Under the pieces are notes generated by a model. The model was not told where the DNA came from. It did not search any database and was given only the letters and a program-made list of their open reading frames with translations. Below, piece after piece: positions 8,650 to 17,486 of a stretch of 64,000 nucleotides of DNA (positions are counted from its first letter, which is position 1; each line of letters begins with the position of its first letter). The translations under genes were made by a program, and so were the position numbers. Origin of the DNA: Thermomonas sp. (GTDB taxonomy: Bacteria > Pseudomonadota > Gammaproteobacteria > Xanthomonadales > Xanthomonadaceae); assembly GCA_016720345.1 (NCBI GenBank), contig JADKKV010000006.1:310001-374000 (forward strand), written 5' to 3'.

Positions 8650-9672
8650 TTACTCGGCTACCGCGATCGGCTCCGGATTCTTCTTCCGGTGCAGGATCGA
8701 GGACAGGACCGACAGCGCGATAAGGGCCACGCCAATGAGCGCGGTAACCAGTTCCGGCACGTGGTACTTCATGCCGACGAACATGATCACTGCGAGCACA
8801 CCGATAGCGTAGTGAGCGCCATGCTCGAGGAAGACAAACTGTTCCAGCGTCCCCTTCTCCACGAGGTAGACCGTCAAAGAACGTACGAACATCGCGCCGA
8901 TGGCCAAGCCGAGCATGATGATGATGATGTCGTTTGTAATGGCAAAGGCGCCAATCACGCCGTCGAACGAGAACGAGGCGTCCAGCACTTCCAAGTACAG
9001 GAAGCCGCCGATGCCACCGCGCATGATGGCCTTGGCGCCGTCCGCATCACCGGCCGAGAGCAGGCCACTCAGCACGTTCACGCCCACGTAGACCACGATG
9101 CCCCAGACGCCGGCGAGTAGAACGGCCATCTGGTTGGCGGGCGGGATCAAGTAGGTCACAGAGACCAGCAGAACCACCATGGCAACGAGGATCGCAATGG
9201 TGTCGAGCTTGTGCATTGCAGCGATCTTTTCCTCTACCCAACCCAGCCAGTGCGTGTCCTTGTCCTCGTCGATCATGAAGTTGAGGAACACTAGCAGAAG
9301 GAATATGCCACCGAAGGCGGCCACTTCCGCATGGTGTGCCGTCAGGTGTTTGGAATATTCCTCGGGATTGCGCAGCCCAAGGTTCCAGGCCTCGGCGATG
9401 GACATGTCCGCGGTCTGGGAAACGATCAGCAGCGGGAATAGCAGGCGCATGCCGAACACCGCGACTAGGATGCCTACGGTAAGAAACAAGGTCTTCCAGA
9501 ACTTATTCCAGCCACTCAGGACCGAGGCATTAACCACCGCGTTGTCGAAGGACAGCGACACTTCGAGCACGCCGAGGATAGCTGCGATGGCCGCAGCCTT
9601 CGCGCCGCCCCACATATACGCCAAGACCAGACAGACAGCGGTAATCGCTATCGAAAAACCAAAATGCCTCAT
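8650..9672 (-). CDS. TerC-like integral membrane protein (DUF475 type)
   Basis: The 340-residue polytopic membrane protein starts MRHFGFSIAITAVCLVLAYM at an ATG behind GGAAGGGGG. It has the DUF475/TerC signature ILGVLEVSLSFDNAVVNA near residue 40 and a second acidic segment LEVLDASFSFDGVIGAFA near residue 220, the pair of charged motifs within membrane helices characteristic of the TerC superfamily. About nine hydrophobic segments are visible. TerC proteins are linked to metal homeostasis and tellurite resistance. It is the first gene of the leftward Ter operon, so the divergent promoter probably lies immediately upstream. Confidence 0.88.
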   Translation of the reverse strand: MRHFGFSIAITAVCLVLAYMWGGAKAAAIAAILGVLEVSLSFDNAVVNASVLSGWNKFWKTLFLTVGILVAVFGMRLLFPLLIVSQTADMSIAEAWNLGLRNPEEYSKHLTAHHAEVAAFGGIFLLLVFLNFMIDEDKDTHWLGWVEEKIAAMHKLDTIAILVAMVVLLVSVTYLIPPANQMAVLLAGVWGIVVYVGVNVLSGLLSAGDADGAKAIMRGGIGGFLYLEVLDASFSFDGVIGAFAITNDIIIIMLGLAIGAMFVRSLTVYLVEKGTLEQFVFLEHGAHYAIGVLAVIMFVGMKYHVPELVTALIGVALIALSVLSSILHRKKNPEPIAVAE

Positions 9673-9823
9673 TTTTCCCCCTTCCCCTTGAACGCGGTTC
9701 GGAATAACCGGCCGGCAAATGCGGCGAGTATTTGGGTTGCTCTGCGAGCTTGTCAAGTGCGCGTTGCGTTCGGATTTGTGGGTTGCTATGTTGCTGCCTC
9801 GGGGGCCGAGTCAGGCTGGGGAC
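9673..9823. promoter_or_regulatory. Divergent intergenic region between the two Ter operons
   Basis: This 151-base gap separates the leftward TerC-like gene from the rightward ISL3-like gene and must hold promoters for both operons. I did not find a convincing operator palindrome. The exact right limit depends on which start codon the ISL3-like gene uses (9824 or 9866). Confidence 0.5.
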
Positions 9824-11125
9824 ATGGCGAATGTAGCGTCCAGACGTGATTTCAGAGAGTCAGTCATGCCGGGCTATCGGCTGCTGTCCCTCAAGAAATC
9901 CGGGCGTGACATTATTGTGTCAGTCGAGAGCGAGGGTGAAGTCGAAATTCCAGCGTGCGTGCAATGCGGCAGCGCCGATTGCGTACGCAACGGCCGCCGG
10001 GCCACGACCGTTCGCGATGTCGTCGATGGGGACTTGACCATCCTGCTGGACATCCAGCGCCGGCGCTTTCGCTGCAAGGCTTGCGGGCATCCATTCTTCG
10101 AATCGTTGCCAGGCATCCTGGGGCGCCGGCGGATGACCTCGCGCCTGGTCGAGCACATCCAGACCCAGATCTTCTCCATGCCGTTCAATGCCTTGGCCCG
10201 CACCCTGCGGATGGACGAAAAGTCTGTCCGCAACGTCGCCGAGGACTATTTCCGTGAGTTGGAGCGGAAGACGCAGTTCTCCACGCCTAAGGTGTTGGCC
10301 GTTATCGAGGTGCCGGCGGCAGGCGTTCCCTGCACGCTCCTAGTGGATGCCGAGGAGGGCGCGCTGGTCGGATTCGTCGAAAGCCGCACTTCGAAACAAC
10401 TCCGCAATGCCCTGCTGGCGGCGTTCGGCGAGCAACCGCCCGCGCAGATCGCCTTTTCCTTGGACGAGACCACGCCGTTGGGCGTAACCGCGGCTTTTCC
10501 CAAAGGCGTGCGGCTGCGCCTTTACACGCCTTGGCTGATGTGGCGGATTGAGGCCCAGTTCCGGATCGTGATCTCTGGCGTGCGCGAGTGGCGTGGCAAC
10601 GCCTTGGAGCGCCGGGTGATGGCCAGTCCACTGGAAGCACTGGTGGATCTTCCGTTCGTGAATAAATCCGTGGTGCAGACCTCGATAGACGCCAGTCTTG
10701 CCGCGCATCCAAGGTTGTGGCCCCACTTCAGCGCCTATATGGCCCTGCAAGACATCTTCCTGCACCGAAGCCCCGGGGAATGGTCCGGCGCGCTCGAGCA
10801 GTGGAGTGCGCAGCACCCCAGCAACGTCCGCCGACCGTATCGCTGGGTTGCCTCGTTGATCCAGCATGCGCTGGACGCGACCCCGCATGTGATCGGCCCG
10901 ACAGGGGCCGACCGCACCCACGGTGACCTTTATCTCGTCCGCGAGGTGCTCCGGTTGTACTCGCACAAGCGCTCGTTGCAGTCGATCCGGGCGATGCTGC
11001 TGTACCAGCCAGACACGCATCGAACTATGCTGCGTCCGGACGACGGCGTCATGATCAGCGCGACAGATCTACACAAACTGTCCAACCGCTTGCGCACGCA
11101 GTTGACCGGCTTTGACAGCTCCTGA
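9824..11125 (+). CDS. ISL3-transposase-like protein, probably domesticated; first gene of the Ter signalling operon
   Basis: The product (433 residues from the ATG at 9824; 419 from 9866) has an ISL3-type N-terminal zinc finger: CVQCGSADC and FRCKACGHPFFE flank a basic segment, followed by a helix-turn-helix-like region (MPFNALARTLRMDEKSVRNV). The middle resembles the RNase-H-like core, but the usual DE signature is VIEVPAAG. A second aspartate is kept in AFSLDETTPLG, and no C-terminal EGxNN motif is seen. Compare the transposase at 17895-19118, which has all three. It sits head-on to the TerC-like gene and 51 bases before terY, without recognisable insertion-sequence ends. A DNA-binding regulator derived from a transposase is the likeliest reading. 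Confidence 0.65.
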   Translation: MANVASRRDFRESVMPGYRLLSLKKSGRDIIVSVESEGEVEIPACVQCGSADCVRNGRRATTVRDVVDGDLTILLDIQRRRFRCKACGHPFFESLPGILGRRRMTSRLVEHIQTQIFSMPFNALARTLRMDEKSVRNVAEDYFRELERKTQFSTPKVLAVIEVPAAGVPCTLLVDAEEGALVGFVESRTSKQLRNALLAAFGEQPPAQIAFSLDETTPLGVTAAFPKGVRLRLYTPWLMWRIEAQFRIVISGVREWRGNALERRVMASPLEALVDLPFVNKSVVQTSIDASLAAHPRLWPHFSAYMALQDIFLHRSPGEWSGALEQWSAQHPSNVRRPYRWVASLIQHALDATPHVIGPTGADRTHGDLYLVREVLRLYSHKRSLQSIRAMLLYQPDTHRTMLRPDDGVMISATDLHKLSNRLRTQLTGFDSS

Positions 11126-11176
11126 CGGCATGGTTCGCCGTTCCACTTTCCATCCACTTTTTCGAAGGAACTCACC

Positions 11177-11815
11177 ATGCGTCGTCTGCCCGTTTTTTTC
11201 CTGATTGATGAGTCCGGCTCGATGCTGGGCGAGCCCATAGAGGCCGTTCGCATTGGCGTACAAACTATGTTGTCCTCGCTTCGGCAGGACCCCTATGCGC
11301 TAGAAACCGCTTACATCAGCATCATTACCTTCGCCGAGAACGCGCGTACCGCTGTCCCTTTGACTGAGCTTGTCTCGATCCAGGCGCCGGAGTTCAAAGC
11401 TTCGGGACAGACAGCGATGGGCGCGGCGCTGAAGGAACTGGCGCAGGCTATCGACCGTGACGTGCGTAAGAGCTCGCCCGACCAAAAAGGTGACTGGAAG
11501 CCGCTCGTGTTCCTGCTGACCGATGGCTCGCCCACCGACAACTTGGACGCGGGCATCGAAGCATTGCGCAAAGTAAAGGTCGGCACCTTCGTCGCCTGCG
11601 CGGCGGGTCCGAGTGCCAGCACCGACCATCTGTCAAAGATCACCGAATCAGTGGTCAGGCTCGACACGCTTGATTCGAATGCGGTCAAGAGCTTCTTCAA
11701 GTGGGTCAGCTCCTCCGTCTCTACTTCCAGCCAGAAGATTGAAACTGGCGGCCTCGAAGTGAAGGGTCTCAACGAACTTCCGCCGCCGCCGCCCGAAGTT
11801 CAGGTCGTCGTCTAA
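11177..11815 (+). CDS. terY: TerY-type von Willebrand factor A domain protein (1)
   Basis: The 212-residue protein starts MRRLPVFFLIDESGSMLGEP behind AAGGA. It is a single vWA domain with an intact MIDAS metal site: DESGS at residues 11-15, the threonine in SGQTAMGAAL, and LLTDGSPTD. The C-terminus ends in a polyproline tail (PPPPPEVQVVV) nearly identical to that of the next TerY protein, which may be an interaction peptide. TerY proteins are cytosolic metal-dependent scaffolds associated with TerD, PP2C and kinase partners. It is the second gene of the rightward operon. Confidence 0.92.
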   Translation: MRRLPVFFLIDESGSMLGEPIEAVRIGVQTMLSSLRQDPYALETAYISIITFAENARTAVPLTELVSIQAPEFKASGQTAMGAALKELAQAIDRDVRKSSPDQKGDWKPLVFLLTDGSPTDNLDAGIEALRKVKVGTFVACAAGPSASTDHLSKITESVVRLDTLDSNAVKSFFKWVSSSVSTSSQKIETGGLEVKGLNELPPPPPEVQVVV

Positions 11816-11845
11816 CATTCACAACGCAAACAGGGGGAGCAACAC

Positions 11846-12463
11846 ATGGGTGTGAGTCTGCAGAAGGGGCAGGGCGTAAGTCTGCGCAAGGAAGAAAACG
11901 ATCTTGACGAGATCGTGATCGGACTGGGTTGGGATGTGGCTAAGCCAAAGACTGGGCTGCTTGGTGGGCTGTTCGGGCAGAAGCCTGCCGAGTACGACCT
12001 CGATGCGATCGCAGTGCTGTTGGGCAAGAACGGCAAGATGTTCATGCCACGCCTCGAGAATGGAGACGTGGTCTTCTACAACAACCTGCAGCACAGCTCT
12101 GGCTGCGTTCGCCTGACTGGTGACAACCGCACCGGTGCGGGCGACGGCGATGATGAGCAGATCATCGTGCGCCTGAACGCACTGCCGCCGGATTACGACC
12201 GTATTGTCTTTATCGTTGCCATTTACCAAGGCGCCGCAAACAAACAGAGCTTCGGTGAGGTGGAAAACGCCTTCATCCGTGCTGTCGATCGCCGCGGCAA
12301 GGAACTTGTGCGCTTCAACATCAGCGGCAACGCCGGCTTCTCGGCCTACCGCTCAATGATGTTCGCGGAAGTTCAGCGCGAAGGTAGCGGTTGGACGTTC
12401 CGTGCGATCGGCCAGCCGCACACGACCGACAAGTTCGTGGACCTACTGCAGCAGTTTGTTTGA
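11846..12463 (+). CDS. terD: TerD-family stress protein (long form)
   Basis: The 205-residue TerD-family protein starts MGVSLQKGQGVSLRKEEND behind GGGGGAG. It has the family motifs [27 protein letters not shown] and FGEVENAFIRAVD. Compared with the leftward copies it has a glycine-rich insert (TGLLGGLFGQKP) before the first acidic motif. This resembles the insert in the frameshifted copy at 6026-6615, suggesting a separate TerD subtype. It lies between two terY genes. Confidence 0.9.
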   Translation: MGVSLQKGQGVSLRKEENDLDEIVIGLGWDVAKPKTGLLGGLFGQKPAEYDLDAIAVLLGKNGKMFMPRLENGDVVFYNNLQHSSGCVRLTGDNRTGAGDGDDEQIIVRLNALPPDYDRIVFIVAIYQGAANKQSFGEVENAFIRAVDRRGKELVRFNISGNAGFSAYRSMMFAEVQREGSGWTFRAIGQPHTTDKFVDLLQQFV

Positions 12464-12474
12464 GGCGTACGGGC

Positions 12475-13119
12475 ATGAGTGATCGTCGCCTCCCCATCTA
12501 CTTTCTCGCCGACACCTCCGGATCCATGCGCGGAGAGCCGATCGAGTCAGTCAACATTGGCCTGAGGTCAATGGTGGCTGCCCTTAGGCAGAACCCCTAC
12601 GCGCTGGAGACGGTGCATCTTTCGATCGTCACTTTCGATTCCGAGATCAAGGAAGTTCTGCCGCTCACGGCAATCGAAACAGTGGCCTTACCCGAAATCG
12701 TCTGCCCCCAGTCTGGAGCGACGCTCATCGGCGCAGGGCTCGAGTTCATCGTCGAGAAAGTGCATCGCGAGGTCCGCCGGAGCAGCAGCGACAACAAAGG
12801 GGACTGGCGTCCTCTGCTGTTCGTTCTTACCGATGGCAAGCCCACGGACGTGCTGGCCTACAAGGAAGTCGTTCCAAGAATTAAGGCCTGCGGCTTCGGC
12901 AACATCATCGCGTGCGCGGCCGGCCCCAAAGCCGACGCAGAGAGCTTGAAGACCTTCGCCGATAAGGTAGTCAGCCTTGACACCATGGACGCGCACTCGT
13001 TCGCGAGCTTCTTCCAATGGGTTTCCACGGCGGTGACCGCCGGAAGTAGCAGCGTCGGTGCCAGCAGCACCGGCGTCGAGTTGCCGCCGCCGCCGCCCGA
13101 AGTCCAATTCGTCGTCTGA
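12475..13119 (+). CDS. terY: TerY-type von Willebrand factor A domain protein (2)
   Basis: The 214-residue vWA protein starts MSDRRLPIYFLADTSGSMRG, 12 bases after the TerD gene; the longer upstream frame is a shadow. The MIDAS residues are intact (ADTSGSM; SGATLIGAGL; LTDGKPTDV). It is a paralogue of the gene at 11177 and ends in the same PPPPPEVQFVV tail. The arrangement suggests a TerY1-TerD-TerY2 complex, which is inferred from gene order. Confidence 0.92.
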   Translation: MSDRRLPIYFLADTSGSMRGEPIESVNIGLRSMVAALRQNPYALETVHLSIVTFDSEIKEVLPLTAIETVALPEIVCPQSGATLIGAGLEFIVEKVHREVRRSSSDNKGDWRPLLFVLTDGKPTDVLAYKEVVPRIKACGFGNIIACAAGPKADAESLKTFADKVVSLDTMDAHSFASFFQWVSTAVTAGSSSVGASSTGVELPPPPPEVQFVV

Positions 13120-13144
13120 TCCGGCCATCACCGAAGGAGCACCT

Positions 13145-14194
13145 ATGCGCCGCCTGCCTGTCTTCCTCGTCCTCGACCTGTCCGAGTCAATGATCGGTGA
13201 TGACCACCGTCGGCTCCAGGAAGGGATGACCGATCTCATCTCGACCCTCAAGACCGATCCCCAGGCACTAGAAACGGTCTACCTCAGCGTGATCGGTTTT
13301 GCCGGCCAGGCGCGCACGCTAGTGCCACTCGTGGAACTGCCGTCCTTCTTCACCCCGCGCCTGCCGGTCGGTTCGGGCACCAGTCTTGGACGTGCCATGA
13401 CGCACCTGATGGACCAGATCGACGTCCAGGTTCGTAAGACGACCACGGAACAGAAGGGCGACTGGAAGCCGATCGTCTATCTCATGACCGACGGCAAGCC
13501 CACGGACGACATAGACGCGGCCGTGGAACGCTGGAACAAGGGTTACGCCTCGCGTGTGCAGCTCATCGCGGTGGGCATCGGTCGCTACGCCAGCTTGGAC
13601 ACGCTGCGTCGGTTCACCGAGTCGGTGCTGACCTTCACCAATGGCGGCGACCAGGATTTTAAGAAGTTCATCCGCTGGATCAGCCAGTCGGTGTCGGTTC
13701 AGAGCCGGAGCGTCGGCATGAGCGGTGCCGCGGAACTGCCACTGGCCACTTTCGATGAGTCATTCCTCAAGAAGATGGAGCACGCCGCCTCGCAGATCGC
13801 GCAGGACGAGGACTTCGCGATCGTCCGCGGCACTTGCGCCAAGAGCAAGCTACCGTACTTGATGAAGTACGAGCGCGCGCCGGCGCATATCCGGACCCAG
13901 CACATCGCCTTCGAAATCGCCCCCTACTCGCTCTCGGGAGTGTTCCCGGTCGAGAAGGACTATGTGGAGTGGTCCGAGAGCAATGCCATCGAAGGCAGCA
14001 TCAACAGCGATCAGCTAATGGGGTCGCCAGGCTGCCCGCACTGCGGCAATCCGATCGGCTTCGCCATGTGCAACTGCGGCGCGATTATGTGCCTCAGTGG
14101 CCCTGGTTCGGCCACCTGTCCCGTGTGCAACAAGGAAGGGCACTACGGTTACAGCGAAGGTCCGGGGTTTGATGTCACCCGGGCGCGAGGCTGA
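13145..14194 (+). CDS. TerY-type vWA protein with C-terminal zinc-ribbon domain
   Basis: The 349-residue protein starts MRRLPVFLVLDLSESMIGDD behind AAGGAGCACCT. Residues about 1-195 form a vWA domain whose MIDAS reads DLSES, retaining the Asp and both Ser, with LMTDGKPTDD. The C-terminal part, from about residue 210, ends in the cysteine-rich TerY-C type module with CPHCGNPIGFAMCNCG and CPVCNKEGHYGY. This version usually neighbours the PP2C and kinase genes, as here: the PP2C gene starts two bases after its stop. Confidence 0.88.
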   Translation: MRRLPVFLVLDLSESMIGDDHRRLQEGMTDLISTLKTDPQALETVYLSVIGFAGQARTLVPLVELPSFFTPRLPVGSGTSLGRAMTHLMDQIDVQVRKTTTEQKGDWKPIVYLMTDGKPTDDIDAAVERWNKGYASRVQLIAVGIGRYASLDTLRRFTESVLTFTNGGDQDFKKFIRWISQSVSVQSRSVGMSGAAELPLATFDESFLKKMEHAASQIAQDEDFAIVRGTCAKSKLPYLMKYERAPAHIRTQHIAFEIAPYSLSGVFPVEKDYVEWSESNAIEGSINSDQLMGSPGCPHCGNPIGFAMCNCGAIMCLSGPGSATCPVCNKEGHYGYSEGPGFDVTRARG

Positions 14195-14196
14195 GC

Positions 14197-15984
14197 ATGT
14201 CAATCAAGAACCCGGCCTCCAATAACGAACAATTGCTGAGCCTTGCGTTGATAGCGGTCGTGCAACGGACCGCCCTGCGCTGTGACGCCGATTTTCTGTT
14301 TGACTTCGCCCGTATCCCAAGTACGGCGGCGCTAGCCGAACAGTTCCTGGCGCAGCTTGAAGTGGCACTGCGCGCGCACTTGAATCCCGATAACACTGCG
14401 CTCGCCATCGTTGCGACGGCCACCGGGGCGACCGAGAGCGTACCGGACCAACTCGAGCCGAGGCTGATGGTGGATCCGATGACCGCTGCGCCTGTGTCCG
14501 GTCCTCAAGGACAGCAAAACCTGGCAGCAGAAGCCACGAGCGATGCGGTCGTGTGGACACCGCCGAACCTCATTGTTGAAGCGACCAATTCAGTACGCGT
14601 CGGAAGCGTCGCTGACGAGGGCAAGCCTGCTGAGGTGGCTGCTACATCCGCGGACGGGGCGGAAGCGCTGGACGCTACTGCCTCCACCGAGCCATCGTCC
14701 TTGCCGGACCCGACATCTTCGACGTCCACGCCGACACAGGTGACCGCGATGCTGTCGCAGATGTCGAAGACCACGCGAAGCTACCCTGCCATTCGCTTCC
14801 AGTTGCCCAATGCGAAGGAAGGCCAGCCGTTCGATGGACGTCCGATGCCCTCGCCGTCGGTACCCGTCATCATCAGCGGCGTCACCTTTCCGCCGGACTT
14901 GGGTCTTTCCTTGGATGAGCTCGGCCAGCGGATCGTCGGCACGCCGACCAAGTCGGGCGAATTCGTTCTGGAGATCGAATATCGCTTCCCAGACGAACCG
15001 GAACATTCCGTACGCGGTGCCAACACGCTTTTGACGATCACCCCTGATCCGCGCTTGCTCTGGAAGGATCTACCTTCCGATCAAGCCGTGCCGTTCTGGA
15101 AACCCGATCGCGACTGTGCGCGACTGGAAGATGGCCAGGCACGCTTGGTCGCCGCTAGCCAGCGTGGACGCTCACACGCACACAAGGGCACCTGCCGGGA
15201 TGACGACTTCTTCATCGGCACCTCCAACGGCTGGCGCATCGCGGTGGTCGCCGACGGCGCCGGCAGCGCGAAGTACTCGCGGCGTGGCGCCCAGCTTGCG
15301 GCGCGAACCGCGGGTGAGTTCATGGCCAAGGCGCTGCTCGAGGACGCCGACCTGCTGGCCGCTGCCGAACACGCGGATCAAGGTCCCGCCGACGTCCGCA
15401 CTCCTCTCGGGAACGCCATCTACAAGGTTGTCGGCTACGCCGCCCATGCGGCGATGAAGGCCCTGCACGAGGAGGTCGTGCGCGGCGGCGAGCGCGGACT
15501 GCCCGTCGCGCTGTCCGATCTGAACACCACGCTCCTGGTCGCCGTCGCGCGCCCTCTCGGCGGACGTACCGTCATTGGAACCTATACCGTCGGCGACGGT
15601 GCTGTCGGCGTCCTGAGTGGCGGCGACCGGGTCACGCTGGGCGGCGTGCCGGATGGCGGCGAGTTCTCCGGTGGTACCCGTTTCCTCGCCAACGCCTATG
15701 TACAAGGCGACGAGTTGGCCACGCGCACGCGTGCCTTCGTCCTCGACAAGGTGGAAGCCATCGTGCTGATGAGCGACGGTGTCAGCGATCCCAAGTTCAA
15801 GAGCGACCGCGCGCTGGAAACGCGCGAGGCCTGGGACACGCTGATGCTGGACATCACCGCCGAGACGGGCTTCGACGTGGTCGCGCCGGGCCTGGCCGAG
15901 GGCCTGGAAGCGCGCCTGCTGGACTGGCTGGGCTTCTGGGTGCCCGGCGAACACGACGACCGAACCATCGCAATCATCTGGTGA
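14197..15984 (+). CDS. PP2C-family serine/threonine phosphatase with Ig-like insert
   Basis: The 595-residue protein has an alpha-helical N-terminus, a low-complexity linker rich in Ala, Thr, Ser and Pro (about 70-190), a putative Ig/cadherin-like domain (about 195-290, with FQLPNAKEGQPFDG and GTPTKSGEFVLEIEY), and a C-terminal PP2C domain (about 310-595). PP2C motifs present are AVVADGAGSAKYSRRGAQLA near 350, TYTVGDGAVGVL near 467, VLMSDGVSDPKF near 525 and HDDRTIAII at the end; the metal-binding aspartates are kept. It probably dephosphorylates targets of the kinase-like protein encoded next, whose start overlaps or directly follows its stop. Confidence 0.88.
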   Translation: MSIKNPASNNEQLLSLALIAVVQRTALRCDADFLFDFARIPSTAALAEQFLAQLEVALRAHLNPDNTALAIVATATGATESVPDQLEPRLMVDPMTAAPVSGPQGQQNLAAEATSDAVVWTPPNLIVEATNSVRVGSVADEGKPAEVAATSADGAEALDATASTEPSSLPDPTSSTSTPTQVTAMLSQMSKTTRSYPAIRFQLPNAKEGQPFDGRPMPSPSVPVIISGVTFPPDLGLSLDELGQRIVGTPTKSGEFVLEIEYRFPDEPEHSVRGANTLLTITPDPRLLWKDLPSDQAVPFWKPDRDCARLEDGQARLVAASQRGRSHAHKGTCRDDDFFIGTSNGWRIAVVADGAGSAKYSRRGAQLAARTAGEFMAKALLEDADLLAAAEHADQGPADVRTPLGNAIYKVVGYAAHAAMKALHEEVVRGGERGLPVALSDLNTTLLVAVARPLGGRTVIGTYTVGDGAVGVLSGGDRVTLGGVPDGGEFSGGTRFLANAYVQGDELATRTRAFVLDKVEAIVLMSDGVSDPKFKSDRALETREAWDTLMLDITAETGFDVVAPGLAEGLEARLLDWLGFWVPGEHDDRTIAIIW

Positions 15985-15989
15985 CCGCC

Positions 15990-17486
15990 ATGGCAGCAGC
16001 AGTGGTAAGACTCAAGACGCACAACGGGCAGGACGTGGCCTTCGTCGACGAAGTCAAGGGCCAGGGCGGGATGAAGGATGTCTACTTCTCGCCTAACAAG
16101 GACTACGTCGTGGCCTTCTTCCGCGACCGCCAGGACCCGGTCGCGAAGGAACGCCTGATCCAGATCACCGACACCTACCGCGACCGCATCTACAACCAGG
16201 AGGGCGGTGCGTACTGGAAAGACCTTTATTGCTGGCCGACCGCGGTGGTGGAACACCAAGGTCGACTCGGAGTGGTCGCGCCGTTTTACAGTCAGAATTT
16301 CTTCTTCGCCGTCGGAAGCCGCAACGGCGACAGCCTCGGAATCAAGGGCAAGGAGAAGGAAGGCAAATGGTTCGCCAGCGCCCGCAATCGCAACACGTTC
16401 ATTGATCCACGAGAGCTAGGCGACTGGAGCACGCATCTCAGGATCTGCCTGATGATCGCCCGCTCGGTGCGTCGGCTACATGCCGCGGGTCTCGCCCACT
16501 CCGACCTGTCCTACAAGAACGTGCTCGTGGATCCATCGCGCGGCGGCGCCTGTGTGATCGACATCGACGGCCTGGTGGTGCCTGGCAGGATTCCACCGCA
16601 GGTGGCGGGCACACCGGACTTCATTGATCCGCTGGTGATGATGACCCAGAAGCTGCCACTAGCTGATCCTAAGCGGGTGCTGCCGAGCATCCGCACCGAC
16701 CAGCACGCACTGGCAGTACTGATCTACATGTACCTGCTCTACCGGCATCCGTTGCGAGGCCCGAAGGTCCACGACCAAGATCCGCAGCGCGACGAAGAAC
16801 TGACGATGGGCGAACGCGCCCTGTGGATCGAGCATCCCTCTGATACGTCCAATCGTATCCGTCCCCAGGATCTCCGCCCAGCCCAGCTGCCTTGGGGTGA
16901 TCCAGCCAAGATCTCCTATAAGGTAACCGGGCCGTACTTGGCGCCACTGTGCGAACGAGCGTTCATCACCGGCCTGCACACGCCTGCACAGCGTCCTACG
17001 GCGGACGAGTGGGAGTTCGCTCTGGTGAAGACTGTCGACCTGCTGCAGCCGTGCTCGAACACCAGCTGCGAGCAGAAGTGGTATGTCTTCGATAACACGA
17101 CTTCGCCGCGCTGCCCGTTCTGCGGCACGCCCTATCACGGCTCGCTGCCGGTTCTGAATCTGTACTCCTCCCACAAGGAGGGTTCGTACCGCCCTGACAA
17201 CCATCGCCTCATGGTTTACAGCAATCAGTCCCTTTTCGCTTGGCACATGTTCAAGAACGTTGCCCCGAACGAAAAGCTGCCCGAAGGCAGGCGTAAGCGG
17301 CTGGGCTACTTCGTCCTGCACAATGGAAAGTGGTGGCTCAAGAACGAAGCCATGCCAAATTTATGGGATGCGACTCAGAAGGCGCAGGTTCCGGTGAATG
17401 GTCAGATTGAGCTGACTGAGGGCAGCCAACTCCTCAACAAGGAAGCCGATGGCCGCCTGATCGTCGTACAGATGGCGCTGAGTTAG
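15990..17486 (+). CDS. Protein-kinase-like protein with zinc ribbon, last gene of the Ter signalling operon
   Basis: The N-terminal about 330 residues have a kinase-like fold: a glycine-containing loop near VKGQGGMKDVYFS, a catalytic loop HSDLSYKNVLVD (HxD and the downstream Asn), and IDIDG in place of DFG. A four-cysteine zinc ribbon follows (CSNTSCEQKW and CPFCGTPYHG), then a beta-rich C-terminal domain of about 110 residues that may be FHA-like. I chose the ATG at 15990, preceded by GGTGA; a GTG at 15981 overlapping the phosphatase stop as GTGA is an alternative adding three residues. Pairing with a PP2C suggests reversible phosphorylation. Confidence 0.83.
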   Translation: MAAAVVRLKTHNGQDVAFVDEVKGQGGMKDVYFSPNKDYVVAFFRDRQDPVAKERLIQITDTYRDRIYNQEGGAYWKDLYCWPTAVVEHQGRLGVVAPFYSQNFFFAVGSRNGDSLGIKGKEKEGKWFASARNRNTFIDPRELGDWSTHLRICLMIARSVRRLHAAGLAHSDLSYKNVLVDPSRGGACVIDIDGLVVPGRIPPQVAGTPDFIDPLVMMTQKLPLADPKRVLPSIRTDQHALAVLIYMYLLYRHPLRGPKVHDQDPQRDEELTMGERALWIEHPSDTSNRIRPQDLRPAQLPWGDPAKISYKVTGPYLAPLCERAFITGLHTPAQRPTADEWEFALVKTVDLLQPCSNTSCEQKWYVFDNTTSPRCPFCGTPYHGSLPVLNLYSSHKEGSYRPDNHRLMVYSNQSLFAWHMFKNVAPNEKLPEGRRKRLGYFVLHNGKWWLKNEAMPNLWDATQKAQVPVNGQIELTEGSQLLNKEADGRLIVVQMALS

